DNA of 64,000 bases. Source: Oscillospiraceae bacterium (GTDB taxonomy: Bacteria > Bacillota > Clostridia > Oscillospirales > WRJC01). The notes under the pieces are model-generated. The model ran no database searches. It had not been told where the DNA came from and saw only the letters and a program-made list of their open reading frames with translations. The translations under genes and the position numbers were made by a program. This document shows, in pieces, positions 56,603 through 64,000 of this stretch. The DNA lies in NCBI GenBank assembly GCA_009783265.1, contig WRHM01000011.1, positions 1 through 64,000 of the forward strand, given 5' to 3'. Position 1 is the first letter of the stretch. Each line of letters opens with the position of its first letter.

Positions 56603-56872
56603 ATGATCTTTCCCTCTATAGAACAGTTAACCAAAGAAAAATATAACAGATACGAGCTTGTTATCGCAACTGCAAAAGCTGCAAGGATTATAACAAATGA
56701 CTTAAACGAAAAAAAAGAAGAAATGGAAAAAAGCGCAGGTATTAAAGAAGCGAATACAAACGAAAAAATGGTTCAGATACAAAAAGAATTAAAAGATTTT
56801 CCCGAAGAAAAACCGGTAAAATCAGCGATTCAAAAAATATTTGAAGGGGAATTTATAATAGTTGCGGAGTAA
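56603..56872 (+). CDS. rpoZ: RNA polymerase omega subunit
   Basis: 89 residues. The N-terminal helix has MIFPSIEQLTKEKYNRYELV and IATAKAARIITND, the omega pattern of an R-Y-x-L-V-x-x-x-A-K-R/A-A-R motif. The C-terminus ends KSAIQKIFEGEFIIV, as in clostridial omega. It assists assembly of the beta-prime subunit. It lies between gmk and priA as in other Firmicutes; coaBC, often between rpoZ and priA, is missing. Confidence 0.88.
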   Translation: MIFPSIEQLTKEKYNRYELVIATAKAARIITNDLNEKKEEMEKSAGIKEANTNEKMVQIQKELKDFPEEKPVKSAIQKIFEGEFIIVAE

Positions 56873-56877
56873 TAATT

Positions 56878-59397
56878 ATGAACGCTGAAAATTGCTATAT
56901 TGGAGTTTATATTTTAGATACGGTATATCATTTTGATAAAATTTATGATTATTATGTAGACGAAGATATAAGAAATAAAGTAAAACGCGGAAATTATATA
57001 ATCGTGCCTTTCGGCGGGGGAAATAAAAGAAGGACTGCGGTTGTCTGGGAAGTAAAAAACGCGACTCTGTTTGACGCCGAAAAAACAAAGCCGGCGGATA
57101 AAATAATTGAAATCCCGGCTCTGAGCGAAGAACAGCTTGAACTCGCCGTATTTTTAAAAGAAAATACTTTTTGTACTATAGGCGAAGCTCTTAAAGTAAT
57201 CGCTCCGACCGGGTTAAAAACGGGTCTGACGATAAATTATAATTTAAATACAGAAAAATTTCTCGCTGATGATTTATATAAAAACACAAATGAAAAAATG
57301 CGCGTAGTTTTAAATCATTTAGTTTCGCAAAACGCAACTTCAGAAAGTTTAAAAGAAGAATTCGGGGAAAATATTACGCATGTTTTGAATACTCTGGTAA
57401 AAAAAGGCTATTTAAACGAAGATATTTCCCCTGAGAGAATAATAAAAGAGAAATTTATTAAATATGCCGTGCTGGACGAAGAAAAATACGAAGAATATCT
57501 TTTGACAAATTTAAAATCGCTCACAGTTTTGCAATATAAAGTAATTGAATTTTTGCTGGCAAACGGAGATTCTCCGATTGGTGAAATTATCGAGGAATTA
57601 TCGGTAAGTTCAAGCGTTATAACAGGGCTTGAAAAAAAAGGATTAGTCGAAATTTACGAAAAAGAAACTTTCAGGGATTCGACAGACGAATATGATAATA
57701 AAAATATAATAAATGAAAATACGGAAGAAATATTGTCCGAAAGCCAAAAAGCGGCGTTTGGCGAATTATTGAAGTTATATAAAAATAAACGCCCGTGCGC
57801 CGCATTGCTCCACGGGGTTACGGGGAGTGGAAAAACTCATGTAATAAAATCGCTCATAGACGAAGTTATTGCAGATAATAAGCAGATTATAATGCTTGTG
57901 CCTGAAATTGGATTAACCCCTCAAATGATAATGTTTTTTAAAAATTATTATAAAGACAAAGTAAAAGTTCTGCATTCTTCTTTATCGGCCGGGGAAAAGT
58001 TTGATACATGGAGAAGAATAAGAAACGGCGAAATAGATTTGGTAATAGGGACAAGATCGGCTGTTTTCGCGCCGTTTAAAAATCTGGGGCTTATTATAAT
58101 AGACGAAGAACAGGAACATACTTATAAGTCTGAACAGAAGCCGTATTATCACGCAAGGGAAGTCGCAAGGTTCAGGTGCGCGAAAAATAACGCGATGATG
58201 CTTCTATCGTCGGCTACGCCGTTAATAGAAAGCTATTATAAAGCCGACACAGGCGTTTATAATTTAATAAAACTCGATGATAGATATAACGACGCGAATC
58301 TCCCGGATATTATCACAGTCGATATGCGCGACGACCCTCCCGAAAACAAAATAATTTTTTTAAGCGAAATTTTAAAAACAGAGATAGCGAAAAATCTTGT
58401 AAATAGGGAACAGACTTTGATATTTCAGAACAGGCGTGGATATTATAATTTTTTATCGTGCCGTTCATGCGGCGAAACGGTAATGTGCCCGAATTGCAGC
58501 ATATCTCTGAAACTTCATGCCGAAGATAAAAATAAATCAAATGAAAATAAATTTAAGAGAAACCCGTCAAAGCTTGTGTGCCATTATTGCGGATATACGT
58601 CTGAAATCCCGGTTTTATGCGCTAATTGCCAGAGCGACAAGCTTATGACTTTTGGATCGGGAACGCAAAAACGCGAAGATGATTTAGGTGAAATTTTTCC
58701 GGAAGCCAAAATCATGCGGATGGATTCAGATACTACATCAGGCAGGCATTCGCATACGCGCATATTAAACAGCGTAAAAAATGACAAGGTCGATATATTG
58801 ATCGGCACGCAAATGATAACAAAAGGGCATAATTTTAAAAACGTCACGCTTGCGGGGATATTATTTGCCGATCAGGGGTTGTTTTTAGACGATTACAGGT
58901 CAAACGAGCGAATGTTTGAGATGATAGTTCAGGTCGCCGGAAGGGCTGGAAGATATGAGAAAAAAGGCAGGGCTGTAATTCAAACATATAATCCCGATAA
59001 CGAAGTTATAAAATACGCGATAAAGCAAGATTATGTTGAATTTTACAAAAAAGAAATAAAACTTAGAAAAGCGACAGTTTTTCCTCCGTTTTGTGATATA
59101 TGCGTGATAAATATAATTTCGGAGTTTGAAAATGAAGCCGTAACGACTGCGAAAAAAATCGGCGAATTTTTAAAAATGCACATGAACAGCGATTATAAAG
59201 ACGTAAAAGCGATTATATTCGGGGCGTTTCCGGCGACTATATATAAATTAAACCGCAGTTTCAGAATGAGATTTATAATTAAATGCAAGATGAACAAACG
59301 GACAAAAGAAATGCTCGCGGTGATTTTATCTGATATACAGAAACAGACGACACGAAAAGTAAATGTAAATATCGATGTGAATCCGAATATGATATAA
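56878..59397 (+). CDS. priA: Primosomal replication restart helicase PriA
   Basis: 839 residues. The N-terminal DNA-binding domain starts YIGVYILDTVYHFDKIYDYYV. The helicase core has Walker A LHGVTGSGKTHVI, the DEEQEHTYK box (DEAH-type) and LLSSATPLIES. The zinc region has paired cysteines (CRSCGETVMCPNCS; CHYCGYTSEIPVLCANC). Motifs V and VI are IGTQMITKGHNFKNVTLAG and QVAGRAGRYEKKG. It restarts stalled replication forks. A GNAT gene follows 10 bases later. Confidence 0.97.
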   Translation: MNAENCYIGVYILDTVYHFDKIYDYYVDEDIRNKVKRGNYIIVPFGGGNKRRTAVVWEVKNATLFDAEKTKPADKIIEIPALSEEQLELAVFLKENTFCTIGEALKVIAPTGLKTGLTINYNLNTEKFLADDLYKNTNEKMRVVLNHLVSQNATSESLKEEFGENITHVLNTLVKKGYLNEDISPERIIKEKFIKYAVLDEEKYEEYLLTNLKSLTVLQYKVIEFLLANGDSPIGEIIEELSVSSSVITGLEKKGLVEIYEKETFRDSTDEYDNKNIINENTEEILSESQKAAFGELLKLYKNKRPCAALLHGVTGSGKTHVIKSLIDEVIADNKQIIMLVPEIGLTPQMIMFFKNYYKDKVKVLHSSLSAGEKFDTWRRIRNGEIDLVIGTRSAVFAPFKNLGLIIIDEEQEHTYKSEQKPYYHAREVARFRCAKNNAMMLLSSATPLIESYYKADTGVYNLIKLDDRYNDANLPDIITVDMRDDPPENKIIFLSEILKTEIAKNLVNREQTLIFQNRRGYYNFLSCRSCGETVMCPNCSISLKLHAEDKNKSNENKFKRNPSKLVCHYCGYTSEIPVLCANCQSDKLMTFGSGTQKREDDLGEIFPEAKIMRMDSDTTSGRHSHTRILNSVKNDKVDILIGTQMITKGHNFKNVTLAGILFADQGLFLDDYRSNERMFEMIVQVAGRAGRYEKKGRAVIQTYNPDNEVIKYAIKQDYVEFYKKEIKLRKATVFPPFCDICVINIISEFENEAVTTAKKIGEFLKMHMNSDYKDVKAIIFGAFPATIYKLNRSFRMRFIIKCKMNKRTKEMLAVILSDIQKQTTRKVNVNIDVNPNMI

Positions 59398-59407
59398 GAG
59401 GTAAGAT

Positions 59408-59848
59408 ATGTATATATTCGAAGAAATTGTAAAAAATGACAACGATATTTTTGATTCGTGGCTGAAACGTAAAAATATTAATAAATGGTTAGGTGGTATT
59501 GATGATTGGTATAAATATTTTGAGTATGTAAATTCTACTCCTGATTATTTTTTGATAAAAGCATTATTTGATAATAAAATTATCGGAGCGATTACTCTTG
59601 AAATAATTGAAGAAACAGGGAATATATCATTTATGGTAAATCCCGACGAACAAAATAAAGGGCATGGCAGAAAAATTTTATCTTTGTTTTTACGGCAAAT
59701 CAATCAGATTATTAAACGGGATATAAAATGTATTAATGCTTATATTGAACCGAATAATATTGCAAGTAAGCGATGTTTTGAAAGCTGCGGTTTTAAATAT
59801 ATGGGATTAGACGACGAAGACATGGAGGAATATATCTATAATTTATAA
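59408..59848 (+). CDS. GNAT-family N-acetyltransferase
   Basis: 146 residues. The acetyl-CoA loop is MVNPDEQNKGHGRKILSLFL (Q/R-x-x-G-x-G/A motif), followed by ECGF-like KRCFESCGFKYMG, typical of GNAT enzymes. The substrate is unknown; a small molecule or protein amine is possible. It is inserted between priA and def, where the conserved block normally has no such gene. The ribosome-binding site GAGGTAAG overlaps the priA end. Confidence 0.82.
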   Translation: MYIFEEIVKNDNDIFDSWLKRKNINKWLGGIDDWYKYFEYVNSTPDYFLIKALFDNKIIGAITLEIIEETGNISFMVNPDEQNKGHGRKILSLFLRQINQIIKRDIKCINAYIEPNNIASKRCFESCGFKYMGLDDEDMEEYIYNL

Positions 59849-59863
59849 AAGGAGAAATAAATT

Positions 59864-60367
59864 TTGGCTATATTAAATATATTAAGCGAAACAAAAAACA
59901 TAGTTGATTTAAGAAAAAAATCGCGGTCTGTGGAAAAAATCAATAAAAGAATCATAAATTTACTGGACGATATGCGCGAAACTTTGAAAAATGCGGAGGG
60001 GATAGGGTTAGCCGCCCCGCAAGTCGGGGTTTTGCGCCGCGTGGCGATAATAGAGATAGACGACGGCGATTTAATAGAAATGATAAATCCTGAAATAATT
60101 TATAGAGACGGCGAACAGACAGAAATGGAAGGCTGTTTGTCGTCGCCCGGAAAATTCGCGGAAACAGTCAGGCCCGCAGCAGTTAAAGTCGCGTACACAA
60201 ATAGAAACGGCGAAAGCAAAGAAAGAGAAGGAACAGAACTTCTCGCGAGGGCTTTCTGTCACGAATTAGATCATTTGGACGGTGTTTTATGTTTTGACGA
60301 CGCCAAACGGATATTAACGCAGGAAGAATTAGATGAAATGAAAAAAGAAAAAGAAACGTCAGAATAA
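59864..60367 (+). CDS. def: Peptide deformylase
   Basis: 167 residues. All three motifs are intact: GIGLAAPQVG, EGCLSSPG (metal-binding Cys) and HELDHLDG (HExxH with Leu). It removes the formyl group from new proteins. It pairs functionally with fmt, 74 bases downstream. The start is TTG at 59864-59866, seven bases after AAAGGAGA. The spacer before fmt holds a palindromic element. Confidence 0.95.
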   Translation: MAILNILSETKNIVDLRKKSRSVEKINKRIINLLDDMRETLKNAEGIGLAAPQVGVLRRVAIIEIDDGDLIEMINPEIIYRDGEQTEMEGCLSSPGKFAETVRPAAVKVAYTNRNGESKEREGTELLARAFCHELDHLDGVLCFDDAKRILTQEELDEMKKEKETSE

Positions 60368-60371
60368 TTAT

Positions 60372-60426
60372 GTAGGGACACGATATATCGTGTCCGCAAT
60401 CGGACGTTATTATATGGCGTCCCTGC
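60372..60426. repeat. Palindromic intergenic element between def and fmt
   Basis: A perfect 20-base palindrome (arms GGACACGATA and TATCGTGTCC, 60376-60395) sits within an outer, looser inverted repeat (GTAGGGAC at 60372-60379 facing GTCCCTGC at 60419-60426). The GTAGGG end resembles the repeats at 48587. It probably belongs to a related element family and lies inside the housekeeping transcript. Confidence 0.75.
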
Positions 60427-60441
60427 GAGGTATATAAATTT

Positions 60442-61326
60442 ATGAAAATATTATTTATGGGAACTCCTGAATTTGCTAAAATTTCGCTTGAATATCTCGT
60501 GGAAAATAATTTTAACGTATCAGGAGTCATAACTCAGCCGGATAAACCTGCGGGAAGAAAAATGATTTTGAGTTTATCTCCTGTAAAAGAATATGCTTTA
60601 CAGGAAAATATCCCGGTATATCAACCTATAACTTCAAAAGACGAAAACTTTTTTGATTTATTAAAAAATATAAATCCCGATATAATAGTTGTAGTAGCGT
60701 ATGGGAATATATTGCCGAAAAATGTCATAGATTATCCAAAGTACGGCTGTATAAACGTTCACGCGTCATTGCTTCCCAAATACAGGGGAGCCGCGCCGAT
60801 TAACGCCGCGATTATAAACGGTGAAAAAATTACGGGAATCACTACTATATTTATGAACGAGGGAATTGACACCGGCGATATGATATTGAAAGAATCTACA
60901 GAAATCGGGGAAAACGAAACATTCGGCGAACTTCACGACAGGCTGGCTCAAATCGGCGGCAAAGTTTTAATTAATACGCTTGAACAAATCCAAAACGGCA
61001 CGGCAAAACGTGAAAAACAACCAGATAATGGCGCATCTTACGTAAAAAAAACAGATAATGACGCATGCGAAATCGATTGGAATCTGTCAGCGAAAGAGAT
61101 ACACGATAAAATCCGCGGGCTTTCGCCCTCGCCGGCTGCGTTTATGTATTTAAACGGGAAAAAATTAAAAATATATAAATCTAAAATTTCCGGCGACGGC
61201 ATTGTGGAATTATTGGAAGTGCAGTTGGAGGGCGGAAGAAGAATGAACGCGGGGGATTTTATTAATGGCAGAAAAAACGAAAAACGCGATGACCGCGAGG
61301 GAAGCCTGTTTAAATTCTCTCGTTAG
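60442..61326 (+). CDS. fmt: Methionyl-tRNA formyltransferase
   Basis: 294 residues. The formyl-transfer domain has MGTPEFAKISLEYL, the active-site INVHASLLPKYRGAAPINAA and a GDMILK segment. The C-terminal tRNA-binding domain (about 205-290) has WNLSAKEIHDKIRGLSPSPAAFMYL. It formylates initiator Met-tRNA using 10-formyl-THF. Its 3' end overlaps the rsmB start by 62 bases, so the extreme C-terminus (NEKRDDREGSLFKFSR) is encoded together with the start of rsmB and is probably not conserved. Confidence 0.95.
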   Translation: MKILFMGTPEFAKISLEYLVENNFNVSGVITQPDKPAGRKMILSLSPVKEYALQENIPVYQPITSKDENFFDLLKNINPDIIVVVAYGNILPKNVIDYPKYGCINVHASLLPKYRGAAPINAAIINGEKITGITTIFMNEGIDTGDMILKESTEIGENETFGELHDRLAQIGGKVLINTLEQIQNGTAKREKQPDNGASYVKKTDNDACEIDWNLSAKEIHDKIRGLSPSPAAFMYLNGKKLKIYKSKISGDGIVELLEVQLEGGRRMNAGDFINGRKNEKRDDREGSLFKFSR

Positions 61327-62611
61327 TTACGAAAGAGACAAAAAATATTCTAATATAGAATTAAGCGAATCTGTGGAAAAGTATAATTTTAACGATTTGG
61401 ACAGAAGATTTTTTACCAGACTTTTTTACGGGGTTATCGAAAAAAAACTGACGCTCGATTATTATATAAAAAATATATGCGATAAAAATCAAAAAATCGC
61501 CCCTGATATATTAAATATTTTAAGAATGGGAATATATCAGATTTTATACATGGATAAAATTCCCGACAATGCCGCTTGTGACGAGAGCGTAAAACTTGCT
61601 AAAAAATCCAATCTAAATAATATAAAAATCGGCGGATTTGTAAATGCAATCCTGAGAAATTTTATCAGAAATAAAGAAGAAAATTTGAAGAGTATAGACA
61701 AAATTAAGGATTTTTATAAACATTTGGAAATAAAATATTCATGTTCTTCTGATATTATAAAACTCTGGGGAGAAAATTACGGATTTGAAATTTGCGAAAA
61801 ACTTCTTGAAGCGAGTCGGGAAAATAATAGTTTGACGATAACCGTGAATAATTTAAAAATTTCGCGGGATTGCTATTATGAAAACTTGATTTCACAAAAT
61901 ATAAGCGCGGAAAAAACAGAAATATCTTCTGCCGGGATAATTATAAGCAGTGATATTCCCGTGAAAAATTTATACGGTTATAACGAGGGGCTGTTTTTCG
62001 TTCAGGACGAGGCTTCGCAGATATGCGCTTTTGAAACAGGCGCGAAACCGGGAGATTTAGTTATGGACTGCTGCGCTGCTCCCGGAGGAAAAAGCTTTTA
62101 TATGGCCCAGATGATGAAAAACAACGGCAGGATTATCTGTTTTGATATTTATAAAAATAAGCTTGATTTAATAAAAAAATCGGCAGAGCGTCTCGAAATT
62201 GATATTATAGAAATTTACGAGCACGATTCGACCAAATCCTATTTAGGGCGTGGCGACCCTGACGCGCCGCGAATACAAGCCGGAGCAGATATAGTTTTAT
62301 GCGACGTTCCGTGTTCCGGGCTTGGGGTTATAAACAAAAAGCCGGAAATAAAATATAAAACGCTTGACGAAATATCAAAATTACCCGGACTGCAATATAA
62401 TATTCTCAAAAATTGCGCCGGTTATGTTAAACCCGGCGGGACTCTTGTGTATTCTACATGCACTTTAAATAAAAAGGAAAATGAAGAAGTGATTAAAAAA
62501 TTTTTGAGTGAAAATAAAAATTTTGATTGTATAAATATAAAAACTTTTTTTCCGTTCGAGCGGAAAATCGACGGTTTTTTTCTTGTAAAAATGAAACGGA
62601 TTGGTGTATAA
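61265..62611 (+). CDS. rsmB: 16S rRNA (cytosine-967-C5)-methyltransferase RsmB
   Basis: 448 residues. An N-terminal NusB-like RNA-binding domain (about 10-150, AREACLNSLVSYERDKKYSNI) precedes the SAM-dependent Nop2/Sun methyltransferase domain. Motif I is VMDCCAAPGGKSFYMAQ, and the catalytic cysteines lie in CDVPCSGLGVI and STCTLNKKENEEV. An ATG at 61289 lines up better with family N-termini but has no ribosome-binding site; 61265 has GGGGGA upstream. Both overlap fmt. Confidence 0.93.
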   Translation: MAEKTKNAMTAREACLNSLVSYERDKKYSNIELSESVEKYNFNDLDRRFFTRLFYGVIEKKLTLDYYIKNICDKNQKIAPDILNILRMGIYQILYMDKIPDNAACDESVKLAKKSNLNNIKIGGFVNAILRNFIRNKEENLKSIDKIKDFYKHLEIKYSCSSDIIKLWGENYGFEICEKLLEASRENNSLTITVNNLKISRDCYYENLISQNISAEKTEISSAGIIISSDIPVKNLYGYNEGLFFVQDEASQICAFETGAKPGDLVMDCCAAPGGKSFYMAQMMKNNGRIICFDIYKNKLDLIKKSAERLEIDIIEIYEHDSTKSYLGRGDPDAPRIQAGADIVLCDVPCSGLGVINKKPEIKYKTLDEISKLPGLQYNILKNCAGYVKPGGTLVYSTCTLNKKENEEVIKKFLSENKNFDCINIKTFFPFERKIDGFFLVKMKRIGV

Positions 62612-62683
62612 TATATTAATACTGAGCGTATAGAAAATAAAAAAAATAACATAGAAAAATATATAATAAACAAAAAAATTGAT

Positions 62684-63715
62684 ATGTTGTCGTTTTCAAA
62701 AAACGAACTTAGAGATTTAGTAAAAAATAAATTTAATATCGAGAGTTTCAGGGCGGATCAGATATATTCATGGATTTATAATAAAGATATAAATATAACG
62801 GGAAATATTGATTTTGAATCAATGAGCAATATTTCAAAAATTCATAAAGAAATTTTTGAAGATAATTTATATATAGGCAGATTAAAAATAATAAAAAAGC
62901 AGGTTTCTGCCGACGGAACTATAAAATATCTTTTCGGGCTTAATGACGGCAATATGATTGAAAGCGTTTTTATGAGATATAATCACGGAAATACGGTTTG
63001 CATATCGACTCAGGTCGGCTGCAGAATGGGTTGCGGATTTTGCGCTTCGGCAACAGGAGGATTGAGCAGGGATCTTTTGCCGTCGGAAATGTTATTGCAA
63101 ATTATAATTGCGCAAAAAGACACAAGCGAGAGAATTTCTAATATTGTTTTGATGGGAATAGGGGAGCCGCTTGATAATTTTGAAAATGTTTTGAAATTTC
63201 TTGAGCTGGTAAACAGCAAAGACGGGCTTAATATCGGGTACAGGCACATATCTGTTTCGACATGCGGGCTTGTCGATAAAATAAATAAATTAAAAGAAAT
63301 AAATATCCCCGTGACTTTATCTGTATCGCTTCACGCGCCAAATGATTATATAAGAAAAAAAATAATGCCTGTTGCAAATAAATGGAGCGTTGAAGAATTG
63401 CTGAAATCCTGCCGGGAATACGCGGATTACACAAAACGCAGAATTTCGTTTGAATATATTTTGATAAATAATTTAAACGATTCTGAAGAAAACGCAAAAG
63501 AATTGGCGCATAAAATAAAAAATATTTTATGTCATTTGAATATTATATTAATTAATAAAGTCGCAGGGAAAGAATTTTCGCCGCCGGATATAAAAAAAGC
63601 CCGAATTTTTCAGAAAATACTTGAAAATCACGGGATAAACGCGACATTCAGGAGAAAATGCGGCGGAGATATAGACGCCTCGTGCGGACAGCTCAGAAAA
63701 AATAATTTAATTTAG
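62684..63715 (+). CDS. rlmN: 23S rRNA (adenine-2503-C2)-methyltransferase / tRNA A37 methyltransferase RlmN
   Basis: A 343-residue radical SAM enzyme. The cluster motif is C113-RMG-C117-GF-C120. C106 (TVCISTQ) and C334 (DASCGQL) correspond to the two catalytic cysteines of E. coli RlmN. It also has GIGEPLDNFENVLKF and HISVSTCGLVDKI. RlmN differs from the resistance paralogue Cfr in length and N-terminus. It lies 72 bases after rsmB. Confidence 0.95.
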   Translation: MLSFSKNELRDLVKNKFNIESFRADQIYSWIYNKDINITGNIDFESMSNISKIHKEIFEDNLYIGRLKIIKKQVSADGTIKYLFGLNDGNMIESVFMRYNHGNTVCISTQVGCRMGCGFCASATGGLSRDLLPSEMLLQIIIAQKDTSERISNIVLMGIGEPLDNFENVLKFLELVNSKDGLNIGYRHISVSTCGLVDKINKLKEINIPVTLSVSLHAPNDYIRKKIMPVANKWSVEELLKSCREYADYTKRRISFEYILINNLNDSEENAKELAHKIKNILCHLNIILINKVAGKEFSPPDIKKARIFQKILENHGINATFRRKCGGDIDASCGQLRKNNLI

Positions 63716-63770
63716 TATTAAAAATAATATTAAAATAAAGAATTTCAAAAATCATGGGAAGGGATTAAAT

Positions 63771-64000
63771 ATGCCTATATCTATAATAGGTAAAACCGAT
63801 ACCGGTAAAAAAAGAAGTATAAACGAAGACAGTTTTTACGCCGATAAGATAAATGATATTTATCTTGCAGTAGTTTGCGACGGAATGGGCGGAGCAAACG
63901 GAGGAAATGTGGCGAGTTCTCTGGCTGTGAAGTCTTTTGTTGAGACGGTGAGCGAATTATTGCCTGATTCGTCAAATTACAAAGATATATTATTAGCATC
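63771..64000 (+). CDS. prpC: PP2C-type serine/threonine phosphatase, 5' part (PrpC/Stp-like)
   Basis: Partial gene that runs off the right edge; 76 codons are visible. The N-terminus has GKTDTGKKRSINEDSFY (the R-x-x-N-E-D motif) and AVVCDGMGGANGGNVAS (DGMGG metal-binding motif), both typical of bacterial PP2C phosphatases. In Firmicutes the next gene is usually the PASTA kinase prkC, which would lie outside the window. Here it follows rlmN in the standard order. The Shine-Dalgarno is GGGAAGGG. Confidence 0.93.
   Translation, partial: MPISIIGKTDTGKKRSINEDSFYADKINDIYLAVVCDGMGGANGGNVASSLAVKSFVETVSELLPDSSNYKDILLA

Noticed and set aside
63000-63075. Cfr-type resistance methyltransferase instead of RlmN
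   Set aside because: Genomic context (rsmB-rlmN-prpC) and the N-terminal domain fit the housekeeping enzyme.

Overview
The window looks like chromosome of a low-GC, endospore-forming member of the Clostridia, probably uncultured. The evidence is the AT-rich composition, strong GGAGG ribosome-binding sites, the forespore sigma factor sigG, the pro-sigma-K checkpoint gene bofA, HrcA/CIRCE heat-shock control, a Na+-pumping biotin decarboxylase cluster, and the Firmicutes-type yicC-remA-gmk-rpoZ-priA-def-fmt-rsmB-rlmN-prpC block. No phage, IS element, CRISPR array or rRNA was seen. One tRNA (Pro, UGG) is present.

Layout. 1-1.5 kb (minus): a DHHW/AlgX-like protein followed at the window edge by the first 12 codons of a probable MBOAT O-acyltransferase, i.e. 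a surface-polymer acetylation pair. 1.7-6.6 kb: sigG, then a hybrid histidine kinase and a membrane LRR protein. 6.7-9.3 kb: tRNA-Pro and a glycine-rich surface protein with InlB-type repeats, whose sortase signal is out of frame. 9.4-13.7 kb (minus): aldo/keto reductase, RNase Z, CCA-adding enzyme and a phosphotransferase. 13.8-27.3 kb: an AraC regulator divergent from an eight-gene operon (GH39-like hydrolase, UroD-like protein, three solute-binding lipoproteins, PIG-L deacetylase, zinc dehydrogenase, RraA-like protein). A GH16 lipoprotein and a PPC-domain/RraA pair follow. 27.4-33.3 kb: a YugP-type protease, a beta-propeller-like protein, ribokinase, purM, a GrpB/pyrophosphatase/Nudix fusion and bofA. 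33.3-39.6 kb (minus): hrcA-grpE-dnaK-[RCC1 lipoprotein]-dnaJ under a CIRCE-controlled promoter. 39.7-42.5 kb: an APH(6)-like kinase, an ECF sigma/VOC fusion and a hypoxanthine-DNA glycosylase. 42.6-48.6 kb: Na+ decarboxylase genes with an embedded voltage-gated K+ channel. 48.7-54.5 kb (minus): lipoproteins, a membrane protein, a J-domain protein, a DUF5685 protein and an MBL hydrolase. 54.7-64 kb: the housekeeping block, running off the window in a PP2C phosphatase.

How the genes fit together. The 14.8-24.6 kb operon has a good sigma-A-type promoter, putative 21-bp-spaced AraC sites and a terminator, so it reads as one regulated carbohydrate or small-molecule uptake and catabolism unit. It has three binding proteins and no permease in view. 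The decarboxylase cluster encodes two carboxyltransferases (12S-like and 5S-like), one biotin carrier and one Na+ pump, which suggests coupling of oxaloacetate and methylmalonyl-CoA or a similar acyl-CoA to sodium export.

The most notable unexplained items are the three-domain GrpB-PPase-Nudix fusion, the ECF sigma/VOC fusion, the RCC1 lipoprotein inside the dnaK-dnaJ operon, the frameshifted ALK-like glycine-rich surface protein, the permease-less three-SBP operon, and several GC-rich palindromic intergenic elements. All assignments rest on reading the sequence and remembered family motifs; no searches were run.
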